12,176 nucleotides of DNA, from positions 1-12,176 of the forward strand of contig JAPLSR010000005.1 of assembly GCA_026398545.1 (NCBI GenBank), read 5' to 3'. A program made the translations under genes and the position numbers. The notes under the pieces are model-generated. The model did not search any database. It saw only the letters and a program-made list of their open reading frames with translations, and had not been told where the DNA came from. The stretch comes from Candidatus Sumerlaeota bacterium. Its GTDB lineage: Bacteria; Sumerlaeota; Sumerlaeia; MWCT01. Below, piece after piece: positions 5,443-11,588 of this stretch (position 1 is its first letter; the number at the start of each line of letters is the position of its first letter).

Positions 5443-6534
5443 ATGCGTCCTGTATTTTTCCTTATGATTTTGGCAGGGTTTATAACCACCGCACCAGCCC
5501 AGGACCTGGCAACTCTCAAGGTGCGGGATGAGGCGACCACATTTCCCGCCGTTGAGGCGCTCATTTTGGAAAATGGGAATGTTTATCTGGGTGAGAAGGC
5601 GCTCGGCACGCTTTTTGGCGCCTCACTCAAGACTGAGGGGGAAAATCTGGTCATCCTCTGCAAGGAGACCCTGTGCCAGCCCTTTTACAAAGATGACCCT
5701 CAGCACACCGTAGTTCTACGCAAGGCGAAGCCAATGCTGCTTGCCTCAAAGGTGGGCGAGGCATTTGGCTATGTGCGCTTTGCCTTTGATAAGAAGTCCG
5801 GAGAAATTCGCTATTATAAGACACCCGAACCTCCCATAGACGCCCCTCATCCCATCCCGATGCCGGATTTGACCCTTCCCAGCACCTCCGGTGAAAAAGT
5901 CTCATTATCAAAATACAATGGGAAGAAATTATTCATCCTGTGCTGGGCTCCCTGGGACAAGGGACGAGATGACCTCGTTCAATGGAATCGTCTTGCGGGT
6001 GAACTGGCTGAGAAGGGGATGCAATTATTGCTCGTCGCCCAGACAATGGAAGGGCGGGAGAGACTGGAGCCCTTTCTCTCCATTTTAAAACCCAGACCTG
6101 TCTGCCTTGTGGACAGTGGATTCAGGTTCACATTTCTCTTTCATCTGAAAGAGCTGCCGGCGCTCATACTTGTGGATGAGAAGGGGAATCTGGTGTGGGG
6201 TCCGGCGAAACCCGACCTCAGGAATGATGCCTTTCGCGCAGAGATTTCATCCTGGGTTGAGGGAGGCAAGGAGAGTAAAATTATAACAGCCGGTCCAACG
6301 ATAAAGGAGATTGAGCCTCCTGCCATGGTTGAGGAAAAAGCGGCGCGTCTGGACCTTTCTCACGCCCTCCTTGGAGCCGGCAAGAGGGATGAGGCGATGG
6401 AGGAATACCGCCGGGCGATTGGAAAATTATCAGACCATGTGATTTTCAGCGGACAGCTCATGGCTCTCAAGGAGCCTGAGAGGTTTTATCCAACACCGAC
6501 GCCTCGCCCTACCCCGACCAGCAAGCCAGAGTGA
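5443..6534 (+). CDS. Secreted protein: copper-amine-oxidase-N-like domain plus CxxC-less thioredoxin-like domain
   Basis: The 363-aa product starts with a signal peptide (MRPVFFLMILAGFITTAPAQ, cleavage near Ala19). Residues 25-127 resemble the copper-amine-oxidase N-terminal-like fold found on envelope proteins, with two cysteines (Cys73, Cys78). Residues about 138-275 form an AhpC/TSA-Redoxin (TlpA-like) domain: PMPDLTLPSTSGEKVSLSKY, then the strand LFILCWAPW. Where TlpA has WCxxC this protein has W171-D-K-G-R175, so both active-site cysteines are absent; the cis-Pro is kept (LPALIL, Pro239). Cys167 is the only nearby thiol. Residues 298-328 look like a single TPR-type helix pair, and the tail is Pro/Thr-rich (YPTPTPRPTPTSKPE). 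It is therefore probably not a disulfide reductase; a binding or scaffold role outside the cytoplasm is inferred. SD AGGA (5431-5434) supports the start. The kinase gene begins 55 bases downstream. Confidence 0.8.
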   Translation: MRPVFFLMILAGFITTAPAQDLATLKVRDEATTFPAVEALILENGNVYLGEKALGTLFGASLKTEGENLVILCKETLCQPFYKDDPQHTVVLRKAKPMLLASKVGEAFGYVRFAFDKKSGEIRYYKTPEPPIDAPHPIPMPDLTLPSTSGEKVSLSKYNGKKLFILCWAPWDKGRDDLVQWNRLAGELAEKGMQLLLVAQTMEGRERLEPFLSILKPRPVCLVDSGFRFTFLFHLKELPALILVDEKGNLVWGPAKPDLRNDAFRAEISSWVEGGKESKIITAGPTIKEIEPPAMVEEKAARLDLSHALLGAGKRDEAMEEYRRAIGKLSDHVIFSGQLMALKEPERFYPTPTPRPTPTSKPE

Positions 6535-6589
6535 GAAAGGCTTGCGAATTGCCGGTGTCTAAGAGACTTGTAGATGGAGATGAGGAATT

Positions 6590-8293
6590 ATGAAGCGCAA
6601 AGCGAAGGAGATAGAACTTTTTATTGACGGCAACCCGCCCGCGCGTTTCCCCAGCGGGATAATAGTTGGAGATGCATTGGAGCGCGCCGGGAATCAGTAT
6701 CCCTACCCGGTTGTTGCCGCCTATCTGGATAACAAGATAGTTGAGATCAATCGCCATATCACGTATGGCGGGCAGCTGAACGCTATCCACCTTGGCACTG
6801 TGGACGGCATGCGTCTTTACCAGCGCAGCCTCTCTTTTGTCCTGGTTCGCGCCGTAAAGGAAGTCTATCCGGACTTGCAGGTTTATATAAATCACCCTAT
6901 ATCTAAAGGCATCTATTGTGAACTCCATGCGAGCTCTTATACCAATATCAAGACCTTCCTTCTCACGAAAAAGGATGTGGAGATTATAAAGCAAAGGATG
7001 CGTGAGATTATTGAGGCGGATGAGCCTTTTATCCGGCGGGAAGTTCCCCTGTCTGAGGCTATCCGGATTTTCAAGAGGCGGGGACAGCAGGACAAGGCAA
7101 AACTACTCCAGTATCGCCAGAAGAATAATGAAGATGGTGAGACTGTCAGTATTTACCACTGCGGCACCGAACGAAACCATTTTTACGGCTACCTTGTCCC
7201 CAGCACGGGCTATCTCAAGGTCTTTGACCTAAAATTTCATTCTCCCGGCTTCATCCTGCGTTATCCCACCCTTGAAAATCCGAATGTGCTCCCTCCTTTT
7301 GTGGAACAGGAGAAGATGTTCCAGGTCTTTCAGGAATATGAGGCATGGGCAAAGATTCTTGGACTGGAAACCGTGGGACTGCTCAATGACCTCATTGTTG
7401 CCGGCGGGGTTGAGGAATTCATCAAGGTGGCGGAGGCGCTTCAGGAAAAAAAGATTGCCTATATCGCCGATACGGTCACCCACCATCACAATCAACCGCG
7501 TGTCATCCTGATCGGGGGTCCCTCAGCATCCGGCAAGACGACATTTTCAAAACGACTCTGTATCCAGCTGCGCGTTAACGGATTCCGTCCGGTGGTCATC
7601 TCATCGGATGACTTTTTTGTGGACCGTGAGCATACCCCTCGCAGGGAAAATGGTGAGATGGACTTTGAATCATTCGACGCGATAGATTTCCGCCTCCTCA
7701 ACCGCGTGATAAGCGACCTTCTCAAGGGGAAAACCGTCCAGATGCCATGTTTTAACTTTCCAGCTGGCAGGCGAATGCCCGGTTCCCGCATCCGCCTTGA
7801 GAAAGACCAGATTATCATCCTTGAAGGGATTCATGCGCTGAACGACCGACTCCTCTCCACCATTCCATGCGGGCTGAAATTCCGCATCTATGTGAGCGCT
7901 CTTACGACCCTCAGTATTGATAACCACAACCGCATTTTAACATCGGATTCACGTCTGATTCGCAGGGTGGTGCGTGACAGCCAGTTCAGGAACTATTCCG
8001 CGAGCGAGACCATTGCCCGCTGGCCCAGCGTCCGCCGTGGCGAGGAAATAAATATCTTTCCCTATCAGGAAAATGCCGACGTTATGTTCAACTCTGCCCT
8101 GATGTATGAGATTGGCGCTCTGAAAAAATACGCCGAGCCTCATCTGAGGAAGGTTCCCAGAAGCGACCCCATCTATTCCGAGGCATGCCGCCTTTTGAAA
8201 TTCCTATCCTATTTTCTGGATGTTCCCGATGACAAGGTTCCGCATGATTCCATACTTCGCGAATTCATCGGGGGAAGCAGTTTCACTTATTAA
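6590..8293 (+). CDS. Nucleoside (uridine-type) kinase with TGS and ThrRS-editing-like N-terminal domains
   Basis: The 567-aa product matches the long uridine-kinase family seen in Thermotoga and Clostridia, which fuses a threonyl-tRNA-synthetase-like N-terminus to a P-loop nucleoside kinase. Residues 6-70 form a TGS-like domain. Residues 71-172 match the ThrRS second additional (editing) domain, for example LTKKDVEIIKQRMREIIEAD. The HxxxH metal/editing motif is not present; the region reads YQRSLSFVLVRAV. Residues 303-500 are the kinase: Walker A GGPSASGKT (309-317), SSDDFF (338-343), FESFDAIDF (359-367) and LEGIHALN (411-418). It should phosphorylate a nucleoside such as uridine or cytidine with a nucleoside triphosphate in the cytoplasm; exact specificity is not readable. 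The start is supported by GGAG at 6576-6579. It is probably transcribed from the 5376 promoter with the preceding gene, though the functions have no obvious link. Confidence 0.9.
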   Translation: MKRKAKEIELFIDGNPPARFPSGIIVGDALERAGNQYPYPVVAAYLDNKIVEINRHITYGGQLNAIHLGTVDGMRLYQRSLSFVLVRAVKEVYPDLQVYINHPISKGIYCELHASSYTNIKTFLLTKKDVEIIKQRMREIIEADEPFIRREVPLSEAIRIFKRRGQQDKAKLLQYRQKNNEDGETVSIYHCGTERNHFYGYLVPSTGYLKVFDLKFHSPGFILRYPTLENPNVLPPFVEQEKMFQVFQEYEAWAKILGLETVGLLNDLIVAGGVEEFIKVAEALQEKKIAYIADTVTHHHNQPRVILIGGPSASGKTTFSKRLCIQLRVNGFRPVVISSDDFFVDREHTPRRENGEMDFESFDAIDFRLLNRVISDLLKGKTVQMPCFNFPAGRRMPGSRIRLEKDQIIILEGIHALNDRLLSTIPCGLKFRIYVSALTTLSIDNHNRILTSDSRLIRRVVRDSQFRNYSASETIARWPSVRRGEEINIFPYQENADVMFNSALMYEIGALKKYAEPHLRKVPRSDPIYSEACRLLKFLSYFLDVPDDKVPHDSILREFIGGSSFTY

Positions 8294-8320
8294 ATCCGAG
8301 GAGGCGCTCTCAAGGAATCA

Positions 8321-8346
8321 GGCGCATCTCACGAATTCGGGAGATG
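8321..8346. repeat. Imperfect palindrome in the gap after the kinase gene
   Basis: GGCGCATC (8321-8328) overlaps a hairpin: CATCTC-A-CG (8325-8333), loop AATT, CG-G-GAGATG (8338-8346), with one A-G mismatch. No T-run follows directly, so it is not a clear terminator. The octamer GGCGCATC is also the outer arm of the 355-435 element, and its complement lies at 8910-8917. Confidence 0.35.
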
Positions 8347-8378
8347 TACCCACCCCTTATTTTACTGTATTTTTCCCC

Positions 8379-8407
8379 TTGCATGATTGAGACAACTTTA
8401 TTAAATA
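8379..8407 (+). promoter_or_regulatory. Candidate promoter for the SH3-like protein gene
   Basis: TTGCAT (8379-8384) and TAAATA (8402-8407) are 17 bases apart in an AT-rich stretch. The start would be near 8414, giving a leader of about 38 bases with the SD GAGG at 8440-8443. Confidence 0.35.
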
Positions 8408-8452
8408 TAGCTTAATTATGTAAAAAGTTTTTATATATCGAGGTTTTTAACA

Positions 8453-8878
8453 ATGTGGAAATGGAAATATTATATTGTATTTATTATCATTGTTGCAGTG
8501 GTTGTTATAACAGTTGTCCGTTATTTAAAGGTGAAGAGTATTGAGGATGATTTTCTCAAACGACCCGTCCAGTTTTCGGCGTATGCCCGCTCCATTGATG
8601 GGCTGAGCGTAGTTTCCCTTTATCAGGACCCGGAGAAGTCGATAGAGGGGAGATATGGCGGTCATAAGGTTCCTGATAGCCTCTTTCAGACCTCTGTAAG
8701 GGTGAAGGAAAGATTGGGAGTTCTTGACAGCATCACAGTTCTTGGACCATCGGGGGAAACCCGGTTATTTCTGGTGAAAACCGAAGAGGCCCTTTTTGGA
8801 TACATTCCGCAGTATCGACTGGAGGACACGGATGGAAACTCATTGGGGTCGCCGCCAGCCAGGGGGGAGAATTATTAA
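8453..8878 (+). CDS. Membrane-anchored SH3-like domain protein, function unknown
   Basis: The 141-aa product has one N-terminal transmembrane segment (residues 6-23, YYIVFIIIVAVVVITVV) with a basic flank, so the rest probably faces the periplasm or cell surface. Residues about 45-128 resemble a bacterial SH3-like barrel: VVSLYQDPE, then G/P turn residues, ITVLGPSGETRLFLVKTE, and FGYIPQYRLED, echoing the 'V.v...G.w.kV...GYIP..yL' ending of SH3b domains. Such domains often bind cell-wall peptides. No catalytic motif is seen, and the tail is short and polar. GAGG at 8440-8443, 9 bases upstream, supports the start. It lies 122 bases before the thioredoxin gene and may share its transcript. The SH3 call is from pattern resemblance only. 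Confidence 0.7.
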   Translation: MWKWKYYIVFIIIVAVVVITVVRYLKVKSIEDDFLKRPVQFSAYARSIDGLSVVSLYQDPEKSIEGRYGGHKVPDSLFQTSVRVKERLGVLDSITVLGPSGETRLFLVKTEEALFGYIPQYRLEDTDGNSLGSPPARGENY

Positions 8879-8909
8879 TTTGTGACTTTATTGCGGTGTT
8901 TTCATCGTA

Positions 8910-8938
8910 GATGCGCCATAGCTTTAGCGATGGAGCAT
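8910..8938. repeat. Imperfect palindromic element upstream of thioredoxin gene
   Basis: ATGCGCCATAGC (8911-8922) pairs with GCGATGGAGCAT (8927-8938) around a TTTA loop, ten of twelve pairs being Watson-Crick and the two mismatches purine-purine. It begins with GATGCGCC (8910-8917), the same octamer as the arm at 355-362. No T-run follows. It could be a dispersed repeat or a leader structure of the thioredoxin mRNA. Confidence 0.45.
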
Positions 8939-8955
8939 GGTTATCTCTTTTCGCA

Positions 8956-8970
8956 AGCCAGTGTCTGGCT
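8956..8970. other. Perfect 6-bp hairpin in the thioredoxin leader
   Basis: AGCCAG (8956-8961), loop TGT, CTGGCT (8965-8970). It follows the 8910-8938 palindrome and ends 15 bases before the SD (8986-8994). No T-run follows, so it is not a terminator. It may be part of the same intergenic element. Confidence 0.35.
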
Positions 8971-9000
8971 GTAGAAATTTGAGTTGGGAGGAGGTTAGAG

Positions 9001-9327
9001 ATGGGGCATCCCATTGTGGTCACGGATGATAATTTTCAGAAAGAGATACTGGAGTCGGATATTCCTGCCATGGTGGATTTTGGCGCCCCCTGGTGTCCGC
9101 CCTGCCGCTCCCTCGAACCAATCATCATGGACCTGGTGGATGAATTTATAGGGCAGGTCAAAATCGGAGCCCTCAATGTGGACAATTCCCGCGAAATTGC
9201 AGGCAAATATGGCATCATGAGCGTTCCCACCATTATCTTTTTCAAGGATGGTGAGGAGGTTGACCGGATTGTCGGTCTCAGCCCCAGGGATGTGCTAAAG
9301 GTGAAAATCCAGACCCTTCTTGCCTGA
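9001..9327 (+). CDS. trxA: Thioredoxin (WCPPC active site)
   Basis: The 108-aa product has the size and fold pattern of a cytoplasmic thioredoxin with no signal peptide. The active site is FGAPWCPPCRSLEP with Cys32 and Cys35, and the cis-Pro is in SVPTIIFF (Pro76). The central strand AMVDFGAPW and the glycine before the last helix (VGL) are in place. Family members reduce protein disulfides using electrons from thioredoxin reductase. The dipeptide between the cysteines is Pro-Pro rather than the usual Gly-Pro, which is expected to shift the redox potential upward, as reported for CxxC variants generally. The SD GGGAGGAGG (8986-8994), six bases before ATG, is very strong. No reductase gene is nearby. 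The trxA symbol is by family; a lineage-specific paralogue is possible. Confidence 0.92.
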   Translation: MGHPIVVTDDNFQKEILESDIPAMVDFGAPWCPPCRSLEPIIMDLVDEFIGQVKIGALNVDNSREIAGKYGIMSVPTIIFFKDGEEVDRIVGLSPRDVLKVKIQTLLA

Positions 9328-9345
9328 ACAAATGGGGGAATGGAA

Positions 9346-9382
9346 ACAGATAGGAGTGGGCTCTTCTCAACGCTCTATCTGT
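9346..9382. repeat. Inverted repeat after the thioredoxin gene
   Basis: ACAGATAG (9346-9353) and CTATCTGT (9375-9382) are perfect complements; past a bulged G the stem extends by two pairs (AG/CT), leaving an 18-base loop. It lies 19 bases past the thioredoxin stop, where a terminator would be expected, but CAAAGACCC follows rather than a T-run. It may be a 3' stabilising stem or a factor-dependent terminator. Confidence 0.35.
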
Positions 9383-9432
9383 CAAAGACCCAAGCCTTGC
9401 AAGATGTAGCATGAGTCCAACTCTGAATAATG

Positions 9433-9451
9433 TATCCGCCTCAGGCGGATA
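9433..9451. repeat. Perfect palindrome upstream of the glycosyltransferase gene
   Basis: TATCCGCC (9433-9440), loop TCA, GGCGGATA (9444-9451). It ends 15 bases before the ATG at 9467. The 13-mer GCCTCAGGCGGAT (9438-9450) occurs identically at 391-403 in the first intergenic region, and both are followed by a GTAATC word. It may be a dispersed repeat that also affects translation of the next gene. Confidence 0.5.
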
Positions 9452-9466
9452 AGAGTAATCGGCACG

Positions 9467-11584
9467 ATGAATAGCATGAAGAATGATATTCCGCGTGGAT
9501 ACTTAAGGCTTTTTGCCTTCCTTGCATTTCTGGTGGCTGTTATTTACGGGCTGGGGATGCTTTTCATCACCCGGGGACATCTTGTTGCCCCCTTAGATGA
9601 CACCTATATTCATTACCAGTATTCGCGGATGGTCGCATCGGGTCATTTTTTTGAATATACAAAAGGGAGCGGTTTTTCCACCGGCTCCACCAGTATTCTC
9701 TATCCCATCCTTCTTGCCCCATTCTTTATTATTGGCGTGAAGGCGGTGGGGATTGTTCTGGTGAGTTTTGCAATTGGGATTTTCATCTTTTTTCTCTCCG
9801 CATGCCTGATTTACCTTATCGGGCGCGGGATTGCCCATGAGTGTGTGGGGGTCCTTGCGGCGCTTCTCTTCCTTCTTAATGGACATCTTGCCTGGAACCA
9901 GCTATCCGGCATGGAGACGGGACTTTTCGGTCTTTTACTTCTTTCTGGAATTTATTTTATCCTCCGCTGGTGGGGGGAGAAGCGGGGAGCGCTTCTGGGC
10001 TGGGGATTCGTCTTTCTTACCCTCGCTTCCCTCACACGCCCGGAGGGATTCATCATTCTGGCGGGCGTTATTATTTATTTGATGGCGCGGGCGAGGCGTA
10101 TCCATGGGGGACGCGCACTGCTGACGCTTTTTTGCGTGGCGCCCTTTCTTCTTTACATGCTCCTTGTCCGTGTCGAAACGGGGAGATTTGCCACGGCGGG
10201 TGTGCTTGCCAAGAGTGTCTGCGCCGCCCCTTACTATACCTTCTGGGAAAAGATTGCCCGCCTCGTGGATAACTTCGCCTATATCTTTTCCGCTTACTAC
10301 CATAACCTTTCCAACAACTACTTCCCCGACTGGGCGATGTTCCCGGGTTTTCCAACCGGAGCCCTTTATCCCTTTCTCCTGTTCCCCCCCGGGATTTTTC
10401 TCCTGGCGTGTGCGGGCGTGATTCTGGGAGGCGCACGTGAGCGCAGCAGTGGCCAGTTTGGACCCGTGCTGTTGATGTCCCTGTGCTTATTACTCGGACT
10501 TGCTGCCATTACCAATTCCGAGGTGGTGCCGATTCATTGCTTCCGTTACCTCGCCCCTTTCCAGCCAATCTTTTTAATTCTCGCCGCCCTCGGACTGTAT
10601 GAGGTTTCCAAATTCTTTGAAGTCAGTGCGGTCAGCATCTTCCGACTTGCAGGAGCGCTCATGTTGATTCTTATTGTGCCTTCTATTTTTTACTGGGCGT
10701 ATGTTTACGGTGAAAATTGCAATGATATATTTGAACAGCACCGACGCACCTCATGGTGGCTAAAGGATTCCACCCCACCAGAAGCCGTCATCGGGGTTAC
10801 TGACACGGGTGTCATTGGCTATTTCAGCGAACGCCGCATTTATGACTTTGTGGGTCTGTCAACGCCCGAGCAGGCGCGGCACTGGAGGCAGGGTCTGGGC
10901 TCCGCCTTTGAACGACTCGAGCATCTCCCGCCTGAATCTCTGCCCGATTACATCGTGACGTTTCCCTACGTCTGGGGTGAGATGAACTTCTTAGGCAAAC
11001 CCATACATAATGCCCCCCTGCGCAAAAACCTCACCACGATGTCCAATGATTTTGTTGTGTATCAGCAGGACTGGTCTTTTTTTAAAAGCGGACATGCGTC
11101 ACAATTGCCGCCTGATGGCATAGCGCTCGCAGACAGTCTTGATGTGGCTGACCTGCAGGATGAGGAGGCGCATGGATACATCTGGCGGGAGGCGGCGGAA
11201 CGCCCCGTGGGATGGAAATTCCCCAATCCCCGCAACTTCTTTTTCAAGGCGAAGGCGGGGGAGAGAATGATTGCCGATGGCGGGCGCGACCTGACAGGCT
11301 ATGAGTCCTTCACAGTCCGTCTTGCCCCCGGACGCCCTGCGCGCCTTATCGCCCGCACGGAAGGTGCGGATGCTTGCGCCGTTATTGTGTCCTTCAATGG
11401 TGTTAAGGTCGGGACTCTTCTTGCCGCGGCGGGGAAGAAAGGCGCCTGGCAGGAGATTTCAATCAATATCCCCTCGGAGGTTGTCACGGCTCATGAGAGT
11501 GTTGTGAGGGTGGAATTTGACGGAAGCTCCAGCCGCACGCCATCATTCCATTCTTATCATTACTGGTTCTATCAGGAGAAGTAG
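9467..11584 (+). CDS. GT-C type membrane glycosyltransferase with C-terminal beta-sandwich domain
   Basis: The 705-aa product has about eleven hydrophobic segments between residues 13 and 412, followed by a soluble region of nearly 300 residues. After the first membrane segment comes PLDDTYIHYQYSRMVASGHF (Asp44-Asp45), the first-loop acidic motif of GT-C enzymes of the GT39/AftB-like type. STGSTSILYPILL and LTRPEGF (190-195) are further family signs. Such enzymes use a polyprenyl-phosphate sugar and transfer it outside the membrane to a glycan, lipid or protein. Residues 430-470 (WWLKDSTPPEAVIGVTDTG, IGYFSERRIYDFVGL) match the soluble segment commonly following these membrane domains. Residues about 545-700 look like a beta-sandwich that could bind glycan. 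The start is uncertain: no good SD precedes 9467, and ATG 9476 is equally possible. The methyltransferase gene starts four bases after the stop, indicating an operon. Confidence 0.85.
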   Translation: MNSMKNDIPRGYLRLFAFLAFLVAVIYGLGMLFITRGHLVAPLDDTYIHYQYSRMVASGHFFEYTKGSGFSTGSTSILYPILLAPFFIIGVKAVGIVLVSFAIGIFIFFLSACLIYLIGRGIAHECVGVLAALLFLLNGHLAWNQLSGMETGLFGLLLLSGIYFILRWWGEKRGALLGWGFVFLTLASLTRPEGFIILAGVIIYLMARARRIHGGRALLTLFCVAPFLLYMLLVRVETGRFATAGVLAKSVCAAPYYTFWEKIARLVDNFAYIFSAYYHNLSNNYFPDWAMFPGFPTGALYPFLLFPPGIFLLACAGVILGGARERSSGQFGPVLLMSLCLLLGLAAITNSEVVPIHCFRYLAPFQPIFLILAALGLYEVSKFFEVSAVSIFRLAGALMLILIVPSIFYWAYVYGENCNDIFEQHRRTSWWLKDSTPPEAVIGVTDTGVIGYFSERRIYDFVGLSTPEQARHWRQGLGSAFERLEHLPPESLPDYIVTFPYVWGEMNFLGKPIHNAPLRKNLTTMSNDFVVYQQDWSFFKSGHASQLPPDGIALADSLDVADLQDEEAHGYIWREAAERPVGWKFPNPRNFFFKAKAGERMIADGGRDLTGYESFTVRLAPGRPARLIARTEGADACAVIVSFNGVKVGTLLAAAGKKGAWQEISINIPSEVVTAHESVVRVEFDGSSSRTPSFHSYHYWFYQEK

Positions 11585-11588
11585 CTGG

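Noticed and set aside
7492..7818. 108-residue minus-strand open frame inside the kinase gene
   Set aside because: It lies antisense to the Walker A and kinase core, which is clearly the real coding frame.
10071..10436. 121-residue minus-strand open frame inside the GT-C gene
   Set aside because: It is Arg/Gly/Lys-rich, the typical reverse of hydrophobic membrane codons; no SD or motif.
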